Assembly: GCA_964587655.1 (NCBI GenBank)
Contig: CAZPMT010000011.1
Location: forward strand, 20,867-84,866
Direction of reading: 5' to 3'
Origin: CAZPMT01 sp964587655
GTDB lineage: Bacteria > Hydrogenedentota > Hydrogenedentia > Hydrogenedentales > SLHB01
Length of the DNA stretch: 64,000 nucleotides
The position numbers and the translations under genes were made by a program. Position 1 is the stretch's first letter; every line of letters begins with the position of its first letter. This document shows, one piece after another, positions 1 to 9,102 of the stretch. The notes beneath the pieces are model-generated. The model saw only the letters and a list, made by a program, of their open reading frames with translations. It did not search any database and had not been told where the DNA came from.

Positions 1-3000
1 TTGAGCCAAGACTGTACGACCTTCAAGCCCGACACCTCGAACTCGAAGACCTCGCGCGCGACCGGCGCGAACTCGCCGCCGCCGACGTGGAGCGTGCGTG
101 TCGCGTCGTTGTAATCGTACGATTCGGGATAGCCGTCGGCATGGCCGGGGACAGCCTTCATGCATTTTGCGGCGCCGCGCGGAACCTGGCCACGCCGCTG
201 GCCCTTGGGGATGAAGCGCTCGCCGTAAGTGTGGAACCAGAGCAACCGCGCGCCGGCGGCGCGGACCTTCTCGAACAGCGCGGCATGCCTCGTGATCGGC
301 AGGCGCAACTGGCGAGTCTCCAGTTCCTTGGCAAAACTTATGGTGAAGGTTGGCTGCGCCAGAGCCCCGTAAGCGTAGGCCAGGAAATCCTCCGTCGTGA
401 CTTTGCGCTTGAACACCTTGCCGAGCAGGTCGAGCAGGCCGGGCAGGATGTTCGCCTCCGAGGCGTCGGCGGTGCGGTAGAGAGGGATTGATGCGCCGGC
501 CCGATTACAGAAGAAGTTTCTATCGGGAACATCGTGAGACGCCATTGCCGCCGGACCCTGGCCGAGCGTATGACTGATGATCGTAGTAACGTAAGCTTGC
601 CTTGGGCCATGAGTACGCCAGAGGTCGGGGCGAAGGTAGTCACCTAATCGGCTATCGGCAAACAACCACTGCCGATCGAAAGATCGGTACGCATAGCGTT
701 CGATGCGGGGTAGTGGAGCACCGCGAGGCAACTGGTCAATAGGTTCCTCGGCTTCCTTGGTTTGCGTCAGTGGAGGGTACTTTCGGCTAATCTGCCGGTC
801 GCGGGTTTCCTTGAAAGCCGTTGCTTGATCCTTGGTGGACAGCAAGGCGCTCCAGCGCGCCTTCAACACTCCTGGATCGGGGCAGATAGGCCAAGTTCGT
901 TTGATTTCGCAGCCAGAATGCTGCCAGGGCATGAGGTCTGTCAGGAGCGGCCATGCGAAATAATCACCTTTCCCCGCAGGACGGAAGGGGGCTTGCCAGT
1001 CGTCGGGGCAGTCCTGCCACTTCACCTTCGAGAAATCGGTGGTGGCATCGAGTTTGGCGAGTTTGGCCTCACGGTTGCCCTCGATGCGGCCGTAGTGGAC
1101 CTTGGCAGGCTTGTCCTTCTTTGCCTTTTTCGAGCGGACAGCCACGGCGATGGCCACGGGCGTCTGGATGGCGAAGACGTTGTCGCTTTTTCGTGTGCCG
1201 CGTCCCTCGCCTCCAAGATCGAGAATCCAGACTTCGTCGCACAGGCGGCGCATGTGCTCGCGCATCCCGCAAAAGGCGTCCCCGTCAATGTAGCTCGATG
1301 CGCTGATGAAACTGACGACGCCCGGTCCGTGGGCGGTCTCATGCTCAAAGACCTTCCACAGTGCCCAGCGCCAGAAGTAGACGTAGAGGTTGTAGAGGTT
1401 CTTGACGTGGACGCCATGCCCAGCGGCGGTGGCGGGATCGAGGAAGTCGCGGAAGATGGCGTCCGCGCCCTTCTTGCCTTCGCCCGATCGCACCCAGCCG
1501 CCGGTGCGGGCCTGGTTGTCACTGGTCGCCGCTTCGTGCCGGCCATAGGGCGGGTTACCCAGGCAGACTATGACGCGGACTTTACTCTTGACTTTGAGCG
1601 CCTTGGCGTGCTGCTCGGCGATAGGGCGCAGGAAGTACGGCAGTTCCAGCGGCACGGCGTGGGGGCTTTCGAGCGTGTCGGTCAGGTAGATGTGAGTGCC
1701 GTCCTTGGGGAGCGCCGCGCCGCGGTCGCGCAACGCGCGGCTGACGCGCAGTTCGGTCACGGCGTAGGGGCCGACCATGAATTCGAAGCCGTAGAGGTTG
1801 TTGGCAAGGGCGGTGGCCTGACCTGCGATGGCACCCGCACATTGTTCGGCTTCGATGCGGCCGAGGGCGTGTTCGATGACCCCGACCAGATAGGTTCCCG
1901 TGCCGGCGGCGGGGTCGAGCGTGACGACGCCGGGATCGGCGAAGCCCATAGGCTTGTTCAGGCAATTGACGAGCAGGTCGTCGATCAAGCGGACCTGGGC
2001 ACGGACGACCTCGACGGGGGTATAGTAGGCCCCGGCGGCCTTGCGCAGTTTGGGGTCGTAGGCGGCAAGGAAGTCCTCGTAGAAATAAAGCCAGGGGTCT
2101 TTGGGACCGGCAAAGGCCGCGGGTGGCACGGCGGCGATCACACGCAGGAGCAGGTCGAGCGATGCAGCCATCTCGACGCGCGCGCCGGGGTCGGTCAGCA
2201 CCTGCAAGGCGCGGGACAGCAGATTGTGTTGCGCGGCGAGGGCGGCTTCGGCGCTATCGAGCGTCAGAGGATCGGCCCCTTCGCTACGGCCCAGCAGCAT
2301 GGCGAAAGTAACCGTCTGGGCGTAGGCGTCAGCGAACTGCTCGTCCGAGGCCTCGGGAAATAGCAGCTGCCGCCAGTCCTTGGCGAGTTGGACGAGAGGG
2401 GACTGCGCGTCCTTCAGCGCATCGGTCACGTCGTCGCGCAGCATCCGGCAAAGGGGCGCGAGCAGCGCGGCGAGGCCATCGAGGTCGATCTTACCCTTCC
2501 GGTCGGTGGGAATGATGGGTTCCCACGATAGAAAATCACGCAAGAGGCATTCGAGGGCCTGGGCATCTTGGGGAGTGGCGGCCTTCTTACCGTCAGCGGC
2601 AACATCGCCCGAGAGACGGACGACCTTGTCCGCCGGTTCGCCGCTACGGTAGAGCGCCCATTCGTTGCCATCGGTGTAGAGGATGTTGGGAATGGCTGAA
2701 AATCGCTTGAACTGGTCGCAGTTGTGGCCTTTGAAGCGGGTGGCGGTCGCGCCGACGCCGGGGGCTTTGATCTCGACATATCCGGCGAGCAGTTTGTTAA
2801 GATGAACCGCGTAATCGGGGCGACCGAGGCGGTTAGGCAACGGCGTTTCGCCGGTACACACGATCTTCCAACCCAGGGCGGCGGCCACGCCTGCCATGAA
2901 GTTCTCGAGGGGACCGCGCACTTGGTCTTCGGGTTCGCCAGCGGTCAGTTGCGTCATCTTGGCCGTGACGGCGGCGGCGAAGTTCTGGAGGGCTTCGTGG

Positions 3001-3020
3001 ATCGTCGTTGTCTTGGTCAT
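1..3020 (-). CDS. Type ISP-like restriction-modification enzyme (nuclease plus N6-adenine methyltransferase), partial
   Basis: One open frame runs without a stop from an ATG at 3020, preceded by a GAGGTGG ribosome site, to the left window edge. About 1006 residues are visible and the C-terminus is missing. Near the N-terminus is a PD-(D/E)xK-like nuclease signature (PDY with D69, then E83-I-K85). The methyltransferase core follows: motif I DPAAGTGTYL near residue 370 and catalytic motif IV NPPY near residue 490. The C-terminal part (about 700-1000) looks like a type ISP target-recognition region (LWFHTYGERF). No helicase block lies between nuclease and methylase, unlike LlaGI-type ISP enzymes, so this is the compact form. 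Cutting and modification by one chain is inferred from the domains; specificity cannot be read. Confidence 0.85.
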   Translation of the reverse strand, partial: MTKTTTIHEALQNFAAAVTAKMTQLTAGEPEDQVRGPLENFMAGVAAALGWKIVCTGETPLPNRLGRPDYAVHLNKLLAGYVEIKAPGVGATATRFKGHNCDQFKRFSAIPNILYTDGNEWALYRSGEPADKVVRLSGDVAADGKKAATPQDAQALECLLRDFLSWEPIIPTDRKGKIDLDGLAALLAPLCRMLRDDVTDALKDAQSPLVQLAKDWRQLLFPEASDEQFADAYAQTVTFAMLLGRSEGADPLTLDSAEAALAAQHNLLSRALQVLTDPGARVEMAASLDLLLRVIAAVPPAAFAGPKDPWLYFYEDFLAAYDPKLRKAAGAYYTPVEVVRAQVRLIDDLLVNCLNKPMGFADPGVVTLDPAAGTGTYLVGVIEHALGRIEAEQCAGAIAGQATALANNLYGFEFMVGPYAVTELRVSRALRDRGAALPKDGTHIYLTDTLESPHAVPLELPYFLRPIAEQHAKALKVKSKVRVIVCLGNPPYGRHEAATSDNQARTGGWVRSGEGKKGADAIFRDFLDPATAAGHGVHVKNLYNLYVYFWRWALWKVFEHETAHGPGVVSFISASSYIDGDAFCGMREHMRRLCDEVWILDLGGEGRGTRKSDNVFAIQTPVAIAVAVRSKKAKKDKPAKVHYGRIEGNREAKLAKLDATTDFSKVKWQDCPDDWQAPFRPAGKGDYFAWPLLTDLMPWQHSGCEIKRTWPICPDPGVLKARWSALLSTKDQATAFKETRDRQISRKYPPLTQTKEAEEPIDQLPRGAPLPRIERYAYRSFDRQWLFADSRLGDYLRPDLWRTHGPRQAYVTTIISHTLGQGPAAMASHDVPDRNFFCNRAGASIPLYRTADASEANILPGLLDLLGKVFKRKVTTEDFLAYAYGALAQPTFTISFAKELETRQLRLPITRHAALFEKVRAAGARLLWFHTYGERFIPKGQRRGQVPRGAAKCMKAVPGHADGYPESYDYNDATRTLHVGGGEFAPVAREVFEFEVSGLKVVQSWL

Positions 3021-3464
3021 GCGATTTCCACCTCAAATACCTCTTGTGGCTCCCGCTTCGGTGCACCAGCACAGAATAACGATCCGCAATGACCCATATC
3101 ATGATTCAGCGCGTCTGCAGCGCCATGGACCAGACTTGCGGCATGGCATCGCGGTCTTTACCTCTCATAATACAAACTTGCTTCACCGCAAATCGAACTT
3201 GTCGTTCGTCTAAGTCGTCAGTTGCACCCGTGACTCAATGGTTACATTCAGTTGAGGAATGGTTTTGACACCCGCCCCAAGCAAGAATCGAACTTGTTCC
3301 CAAGTACAACTGGGAACGAGAGGACAAACTGTTGCTCAAATGATACTTCGTGAAGCTCTTGGCGCCTTTGAGTCTTCGTGGTAAGTTGCGTCAACTGCCG
3401 TTTCCAGGATGAAAGGCCCCGCACCGCCCGTATTATGGTCCGTCATACAGGCGCCGGAATGTGT

Positions 3465-3496
3465 TTCTTCGATTACGATTACGCGCACGAGCACGA
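3465..3496 (+). repeat. Dispersed GATTACGATTACG...ACGAGCACGA repeat, copy a
   Basis: A TTCTTCGATTACGATTACG core is followed by ACGAGCACGA. The same low-complexity core occurs at 14444-14483 (inverted) and 14618-14658, and a fragment at 34228-34247, always between genes. Confidence 0.7.
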
Positions 3497-3500
3497 ACAA

Positions 3501-3592
3501 GGCTCACCGGGGTGTTTCTTCGCCGGTGGTCCATCCCTGACGGTGGGTGTGGCGCATGACGGTGAAGCCGTTCTCTCTCGTGTGGATCTCGG
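3501..3592 (-). pseudogene. Copied 3' end of the metallophosphatase gene
   Basis: These 92 bases match 5346-5437 with about 5 differences (about 95% identity). That target is the last 29 codons and stop of the metallophosphatase gene. The remnant keeps the same frame and the TGA stop but has no upstream gene body. Together the two copies form a direct repeat flanking the AlbA_2/HTH gene at 3821-5275. Confidence 0.85.
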
Positions 3593-3820
3593 ACACTTCA
3601 GAAAGGCTTCGAAGAGGTGATCCGTGGTCTTCATGGGAAGCCAGTATACACCTCAAGATGACATCGACTCCTTACCAATGGTACGCTGTTCGTTGACGGA
3701 CGCAGCCCCGTTGAAAGGCGGCGCTCGCCAGAATAAGCCTGCGAAGGCGTAGCAAGTGTCTTGGCGTGTTCTATTGGGCTTGACTCGTTGGTATGATGGT
3801 GGGCAGATTACAGGCTACTG

Positions 3821-5275
3821 GTGACATTAGAAATGAATGCGAGTGAACTGAAACGATTAACATCGCTGGGCGAGGATAGCGGCCGCCAGTTCAAGGAAGA
3901 CGTGCGGAACGCGGATTCCTTGGCCGCGGAAATGGTCGCGTTGTCCAACAGCGCGGGCGGCGTCATTCTCATTGGAGTGAAGGATAGCGGCATGCCCGTT
4001 GGCTTGTCTCCGGCTGATGTTCGCCGGGTGAACCAACTCATCAGCAATGCCGCCACGCAGGGGATGCGTGGCCCGATAGTGCCGCGTACGGTAAACATCC
4101 GTGCCGGCAAGGAACGCGTTGTGATCGTGTTGACGATCCCGGAAGGTCTGGATAAGCCGTATTTCGACCGCCAAGGCGTCATCTGGGTGAAGGCCGGGCC
4201 GGACAAACGACGAGTCCAATCCAAAGAGGAGCTTCAGAGACTGTTTCAGACGGTTGGGCTTGTCTATGCGGACGAGGTGCCAACGGAAGCCGGGATGGAA
4301 CGAGTGTCACGTAGACGCCTTCGGGAATTTGTGTTGGAGGTGTTCGGAGAGGAGATTCCCGATAGCCGGGACGAATTGGCCCGGCTGTTGGAAAACATGA
4401 ATCTCGCGCGTTGTGGGAGACTGAATCTGGCGGGGCTGCTCCTGTTCGGCGAGCAGCCCCAGTCGGTGAAGCCCGCGTTTGTGGTCAAAGCCGTCCGTTA
4501 TCCCGGAAGCGACATCGCCTCGGACACCTACCTGGACATGGAAGATTTCGAAGGAACGCTGTCGGCTCAGTTCGAAGGGGCGTTGGCGTTTATCCTTCGG
4601 AGCCTCCCCAAGATTCAACAAGAAGGCCGCAGCGTCAACTCTCCCGGCAAGCTTCCGATCCCGCGCATTGTGTTTGAGGAACTTCTCGTAAATGCGCTCA
4701 TCCACCGGGACTATTTCATCAATGGCGCTGTTCGCGTGTTTATCTTCGATGACCGCATCGAAATCATAAGCCCTGGATCACTCCCGAATCATTTGACTGT
4801 GGAAAAGGTCCGCGCGGGGAACTCGATCCTTCGCAACCCTATCTTGGCATCCTTTTCGGCGAAAGGAGTATTACCCTATCGTGGACTCGGTACGGGGATA
4901 CGCCGGGTTCTCAAGGAATGGCCCACAGTGGACTTGGTCGATGATCGGGAAGCGTGCACCTTTACCGCTTGCGTGAGGTTACCGAAGGAGCAGAAAATAC
5001 CTGCCACGTCCAAGATGAGAAATAAAGGTGCACCTGAACCAGGACCGAGCGCACCTATAAATGCATCCTTATCCGACGTCTTGAACGAGGTCCAAACGCG
5101 CATCCTGAAACTGATCTCGGGCAATCCGCGCATTTCCTATGATGATCTGGCGGAACGACTTTCGAAAGACCGAAGCACCGTGATGCGAAACATTGTCAAG
5201 CTCAAAGAGTTGGGAGCACTTCGGAGAGTGGGTTCCAAGAAAACCGGCCATTGGGAAGTCACCAATCCGGACTGA
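3821..5275 (+). CDS. AlbA_2 (Schlafen-like) / HATPase_c_4 / HTH regulator
   Basis: The 484-residue protein has an AlbA_2 putative DNA-binding domain at about residues 15-135 (signatures RQFKEDV and NSAGGVILIGV). A RecG-C-terminal/HATPase_c_4-like domain follows at about 285-375 (FEELLVNALIHRDY, then GLGTGIRRVLKE). A C-terminal winged HTH at about 430-480 (YDDLAERLSKDRSTVMRNI) closes the protein. Family members are usually annotated as ATP-binding transcriptional regulators. The listed start is GTG; an in-frame ATG at 3833 is equally likely because no clear ribosome site is seen. The gene stands alone between two direct copies of the downstream gene's 3' end, so it may have arrived as an insertion. 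Target and ligand are unknown. Confidence 0.8.
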   Translation: MTLEMNASELKRLTSLGEDSGRQFKEDVRNADSLAAEMVALSNSAGGVILIGVKDSGMPVGLSPADVRRVNQLISNAATQGMRGPIVPRTVNIRAGKERVVIVLTIPEGLDKPYFDRQGVIWVKAGPDKRRVQSKEELQRLFQTVGLVYADEVPTEAGMERVSRRRLREFVLEVFGEEIPDSRDELARLLENMNLARCGRLNLAGLLLFGEQPQSVKPAFVVKAVRYPGSDIASDTYLDMEDFEGTLSAQFEGALAFILRSLPKIQQEGRSVNSPGKLPIPRIVFEELLVNALIHRDYFINGAVRVFIFDDRIEIISPGSLPNHLTVEKVRAGNSILRNPILASFSAKGVLPYRGLGTGIRRVLKEWPTVDLVDDREACTFTACVRLPKEQKIPATSKMRNKGAPEPGPSAPINASLSDVLNEVQTRILKLISGNPRISYDDLAERLSKDRSTVMRNIVKLKELGALRRVGSKKTGHWEVTNPD

Positions 5276-5348
5276 CAGCGATCACCTGACATTATATTGA
5301 TCGTCTTCTCATTGCAGGGAGATATGGGGATGGGAGCAAGAAAAAGGC

Positions 5349-6227
5349 TCAGCGGGGTGTTTCTTCGCCGACGTTCCATTCCTGACGGTGGGTGTGGCGC
5401 ATGACGGTGAAGCCGTTCTCTCTCGTGTGGATCTCGGCGAACTCGCCGTCGAGTCCAGTCTTGTGGTTCTTGTGGAAGAAGCCGCCCATGGAGAGATACT
5501 CGATGTTCGGATATTGCTTGTCGCGTTCGTAACTGAAGCGATGGACGTGGCCGCACACGTAGAGGATCTTCTTCCCGGAGGCGGCGAGGGCCTCGCGCAG
5601 GGCCTCGGCGTTCGTGAGTCGGCGGAACGGGTGGGACGAATACCCGTGCGTGCGATTCAACACCGGGTAGTGCGCGGCGACGATGACGCGCGGCCCGCAT
5701 TTTTTCAAGAGGCCGGAAACGGCCTCGATCTTGTCCCGCGTTACACGGCCGCGCGCCGTCAGATAGCGCGGGCAAGCGCTTGGGACGAGAATCACCGAAG
5801 TCCCGCCCGGAAGGCGCCGCAACGCCGGGTAACCCTCCGGCGGCATGAACTCGGCGAAGTATTGCTCGAACCGTCTGGCGCGTCGCGCCTCGAAGGTGTA
5901 TGCGTCGTGGTTGCCGGGCATCAGGTGGATCGCCAGGCCGCGGTCGCGGAGACCCCGGACGAAACGCGCCGCCATCTCGAACTCGTCTTGCAGAGACGTC
6001 GATGTAAAGTCGCCCGTCAGGATAATCGCCTTCACGCCCGTGGCGGCCACGGCGTCTGCAAACGGCTCCGCGTTCTCTATCGCGAACTCGTGACGGCGTC
6101 GCATCAGGACGGTGAGATTTCCAAAGAACCGCTTGTTCATCATTCGGAGAGGATTGAAGACGAGACGCCAGAAATGGATGTCGGCGATGTGGGCTACCCG
6201 ATCCTCGATAGAATCCAACTGGTTCAT
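5349..6227 (-). CDS. Calcineurin-like metallophosphoesterase
   Basis: The 292-residue protein carries the full metallophosphoesterase motif series: D-I-H (ADIHF), GDF, GNHD, AAHYP and GHVHRF. These supply the two-metal site of the family. I chose the ATG at 6227; an upstream TTG at 6299 would add 24 residues with no homology signal. The last 29 codons are duplicated at 3501-3592. No signal peptide is seen, so it is likely cytoplasmic. The substrate cannot be inferred. Confidence 0.8.
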   Translation of the reverse strand: MNQLDSIEDRVAHIADIHFWRLVFNPLRMMNKRFFGNLTVLMRRRHEFAIENAEPFADAVAATGVKAIILTGDFTSTSLQDEFEMAARFVRGLRDRGLAIHLMPGNHDAYTFEARRARRFEQYFAEFMPPEGYPALRRLPGGTSVILVPSACPRYLTARGRVTRDKIEAVSGLLKKCGPRVIVAAHYPVLNRTHGYSSHPFRRLTNAEALREALAASGKKILYVCGHVHRFSYERDKQYPNIEYLSMGGFFHKNHKTGLDGEFAEIHTRENGFTVMRHTHRQEWNVGEETPR

Positions 6228-6531
6228 TGCAAAAGACCCGCCAAGCCGACGTGCGCCGCAAGACAACGCGTTTCCATAACGAGCCAGAAGGATCGGCAAA
6301 AGCAGGGGACCGTGTCAAGCTTCGGGCATTCTCATGCAAACTTGGTCGAGCGCATTCTTCATTGCGCCTACGATCTTCTCGCCGCGCAGATCCGTTGCGA
6401 CCGGCTTCCCCGCAGAATCCGGTAAGTCCGATTTATGCAGAGTGGAAATGCCCTCTCTTCGAAGGTGGAAAGGGAAAGAGGATGCGCAACTTGGGAACGG
6501 GAAGGAACTTTCCTGAAGAGTAGCATTCCGT
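6228..6531. other. Gene-free stretch
   Basis: About 300 bases lie between the metallophosphatase start and the pRiA4b-like gene end. I see no gene, repeat or clear regulatory motif here. Confidence 0.5.
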
Positions 6532-6960
6532 CTATTCGAGGTTCGGATATTGAACAGGTTCTGGGCCTAGCTTACTGATGAGGCGTGGGTAGTCGATGTC
6601 TTTCTGTTCGGGCTTTTCTTTGCCGCGTTTTCGGACCTCGAATATCCAATCGTCGCCGAAATCGAACCAATAGAACAGTTTTTGGCCCTTCGGAACCGGA
6701 AAGATCTTCTTGAGCGGAATCCTGTACATTTTTTCGTGCCGGACCTCCCATTCATCATCGTCGGCCACGTATGTTCTGTGGCTTCTCATGGTGCGCGCCA
6801 TAAAGAACATGAACAAATGGTCGCTGTCGAATCCCGTGAGATCCTGCATCGTATGATGCAATTCACCAAGCGTCATGTCATCACGCGCCTCGATTGTTCT
6901 TTCAAACTCTGTGGAGTAATACGTTCCGCCCACGAGTTTTATGAACAATGTGCAAATCAT
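6532..6960 (-). CDS. Plasmid pRiA4b ORF-3-like family protein
   Basis: The 142-residue protein carries the family hallmark YWFDFGDDWIFEV near residues 95-110. Before it are the usual TLGELHHTMQDLTGF segment and a linker that includes the metal-like ARTMRSHR stretch. The ATG at 6960 has an excellent AAGGAGGAAAGAC ribosome site. It appears to be a single-gene unit downstream of nothing obvious. The family is common in bacteria and plasmids, and its biochemical function is not established. No signal peptide or membrane segment is seen. Confidence 0.8.
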   Translation of the reverse strand: MICTLFIKLVGGTYYSTEFERTIEARDDMTLGELHHTMQDLTGFDSDHLFMFFMARTMRSHRTYVADDDEWEVRHEKMYRIPLKKIFPVPKGQKLFYWFDFGDDWIFEVRKRGKEKPEQKDIDYPRLISKLGPEPVQYPNLE

Positions 6961-7115
6961 GTCTTTCCTCCTTGCCGGACGAGCGAGATCGCTCGTGAAT
7001 TATCGCACCTTATCAAGAATCCATTCCACGCGCACGGTCGAGCAGGAGCTCTACGCTACCGAGCGTGCATTACATGGTGGATACCACTTCGCTTTGCTCA
7101 CACTGAGGGCCTTCG

Positions 7116-8852
7116 CTACGTATCCTCGATATACTTGAACCAGGTGTTGTAGAGGACGAATGAGAGGACGGCTACGAGGAGTAAGGCTGCGGTGGCTTCG
7201 GTGAAGCGGTGGAGGACGAGGTATACGGGGCAGAGGTACATGGCTATTAGCCAGGGGATGCCGATGACGATGTTGAGTGCGTCACGTTTGAAAGTGGCGA
7301 TGTTGGACCGGTTTGAAACCGGTCCTACGAGACTCGCTATGGGTTTCCAGAAACCGGCCGGGCGGACTTGCGTGTAGAACGCGATCAGCGTCTTCCGGTC
7401 CGTGGGCTCGGTCGCGAGCGTGACTGCGACGGCAATGATCAGAACGGTAAGGGCGATCGCGGGGAATGTGATGTATAGCGGCATGTCCGCGAAGTAGGGC
7501 ACAAAAGCCTGAACAAGTGACAAGGCCATGCCTGAAAGGGTCCCGATGGCGTAACCCCAACCGTTCATGCGCCACCAATACCAGCGCAGGACGTTCGGCA
7601 TTAACACGCCCGCGCCGAGCGTGCCCATGATCCACATGAACATCTGGTTGATGGACTTGGCCGCGAACCCGACGCTGATCCCTAGCACGATTAGCAACGC
7701 GGAGGAGATGTAGCTCGCGTAAATCAACTGTCTCTGCGATGCGTCGGGGTTGATGTACTTGTGATAGATGTCTTTGACGATGTAGCTCGCGCCGCCGTTC
7801 ACGGTCGAGTTGAACGTGGCGAGAAAGCCGGAAAGCAGCGCGGCAAGCACGAACCCGCGCACGCCGGCGGGAAGCATGCCCTGGATGACGGAAGGCAGGA
7901 CCTTCTCCGGGTCGCCTTGCTCCGTCAGTCCGACGATTCCCATTGCAGCGAGAGCCATGGCCATCGGCCAGCGCACGGTGTGGATCACGCCCCACAAGGC
8001 CCCGAGTTTCGAGGCTTCTTTCGGGGTGCGCGCGGCGAGGAAACGCTGGAAATCGTACAACTGCTCCGGGCCGGACAATGAAAGCAGGAGGCCCTTCATG
8101 ACCCAGACGATCAATAGCGCGCCGAACAGTTCGTACTCGGTGCTCGACAAATATGCGAAGCGCCATTGCGGTACAAGGCTGTGCCATTCGGGAACGACCT
8201 TCGCGCTCAACATCTCCGGCGATACGCGCAGGAATCCAAGGACCGCGATCAAGATCGCGCCCGCGCTCAGGACGACGGTCTGAAAGATCTCGACGAGCAC
8301 GACGCCATGAAAGCCGCCGACGATCACGTAGGTCCCGGTCACACCGATGATCAGCGCGGCGCAGACGTGCTCGTTGAACGGCAGGAACACGGCGCCGAAC
8401 TTGCCCATGCCCGTCGCGCCGTACGCGAGAAACGCCGTGATGGTCAGGACGGCGTAGAGCGTGTAGGACGCGCGCGCGAGTTCGCCGGCCTTGCCGCGTC
8501 CGAACCGTGTCTCCATCCATTCGGAACCCGTCATCACGCCGGAACGGCGGATCCATTTGCCCATGTAGACCATGTAGAAGACGGGAATGATGAAGCCCCA
8601 GATCCATTGGACCCACATGCCTTTCATGCCCATCACGACGAACAGGCTCACGATCCACATGGTGCCGGTAATGTCGAAATACGAGGAACTGCCCGACATC
8701 GCCAGAGCCCACCACGGCAGTTGCCGCTCGCCGAGAAAGTAACTCCCGATGTTCTTCGCGGCCCGCCGTTTCATCACGGTCCCCAACGTGATGACGACCG
8801 CCAGGTACGCGACAACGACGACAATGTCCACACCGCTCAAACGGATCGACAT
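7116..8852 (-). CDS. Sodium:solute symporter family transporter
   Basis: The 578-residue polytopic membrane protein shows the SSS-family N-terminal pattern (GSYFLGERQLPWWALAMSGSSSY) and about 13-15 hydrophobic segments. The family couples solute uptake to the sodium gradient in the inner membrane. A GAAGGTG ribosome site precedes the ATG at 8852. It lies downstream of, and in the same direction as, the GH38 mannosidase. That suggests uptake of a sugar or related product, but the substrate is an inference. A perfect palindrome at 7305-7325 sits inside the frame near the C-terminus (residues GPVSNR) and looks like an inserted repeat. Confidence 0.85.
   Translation of the reverse strand: MSIRLSGVDIVVVVAYLAVVITLGTVMKRRAAKNIGSYFLGERQLPWWALAMSGSSSYFDITGTMWIVSLFVVMGMKGMWVQWIWGFIIPVFYMVYMGKWIRRSGVMTGSEWMETRFGRGKAGELARASYTLYAVLTITAFLAYGATGMGKFGAVFLPFNEHVCAALIIGVTGTYVIVGGFHGVVLVEIFQTVVLSAGAILIAVLGFLRVSPEMLSAKVVPEWHSLVPQWRFAYLSSTEYELFGALLIVWVMKGLLLSLSGPEQLYDFQRFLAARTPKEASKLGALWGVIHTVRWPMAMALAAMGIVGLTEQGDPEKVLPSVIQGMLPAGVRGFVLAALLSGFLATFNSTVNGGASYIVKDIYHKYINPDASQRQLIYASYISSALLIVLGISVGFAAKSINQMFMWIMGTLGAGVLMPNVLRWYWWRMNGWGYAIGTLSGMALSLVQAFVPYFADMPLYITFPAIALTVLIIAVAVTLATEPTDRKTLIAFYTQVRPAGFWKPIASLVGPVSNRSNIATFKRDALNIVIGIPWLIAMYLCPVYLVLHRFTEATAALLLVAVLSFVLYNTWFKYIEDT
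7305..7325. repeat. Palindrome inside symporter gene
   Basis: Two perfect 10-base arms (GGACCGGTTT and its complement) flank one base. The unit lies in frame in the C-terminal part of the symporter gene. Confidence 0.7.
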
Positions 8853-8932
8853 ACAGCACCTTCAGTAGGGCCGGTTTTTCCAAGACTGGCCCATCGAGCT
8901 TGGTTCAGATTTCGCGTACTGAACCAGAATGG

Positions 8933-9017
8933 CGTCATTCCCGCGAAAGCGGGAATCCAGAACACACACGCCGCCGCGCAACCTCCGCACTGGATTCCCG
9001 CTTTCGCGGGAATGACG
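8933..9017. repeat. Paired inverted palindromic repeat (CATTCCCGCGAAAGCGGGAAT family), locus A
   Basis: Unit 8933-8960 is the exact reverse complement of unit 8990-9017, 28 bases each around a 29-base loop. It sits between the mannosidase stop and the symporter start. Related units are at 22560-22587 and 22617-22644, and a half unit forms the end of nrpR (about 45541-45560). As RNA it could fold into a long hairpin and attenuate read-through into the symporter gene (inference). Confidence 0.85.
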
Positions 9018-9102
9018 CAGCATTCTAGGCTCGTTGAGAGAACGGGCATATTACGACGGCATTTTTTCCACAAGCTCTCCGAAACCGGCCCTGCCAGATG
9101 GA

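Larger units (their letters stand above)
3021..3820. other. Gene-free stretch with repeat and gene remnant
   Basis: No supported gene lies in these 800 bases. The stretch holds a dispersed TTCGATTACGATTACG-type repeat (3465-3496) directly followed by a copied 3' end of the metallophosphatase gene (3501-3592). The rest shows no motif I recognise. Confidence 0.6.

Noticed and set aside
762..2363. Long plus-strand ORF opposite the restriction gene
   Set aside because: It is the antisense shadow of the continuous minus-strand methyltransferase frame, which carries motifs I and IV; the plus-strand protein matches nothing.
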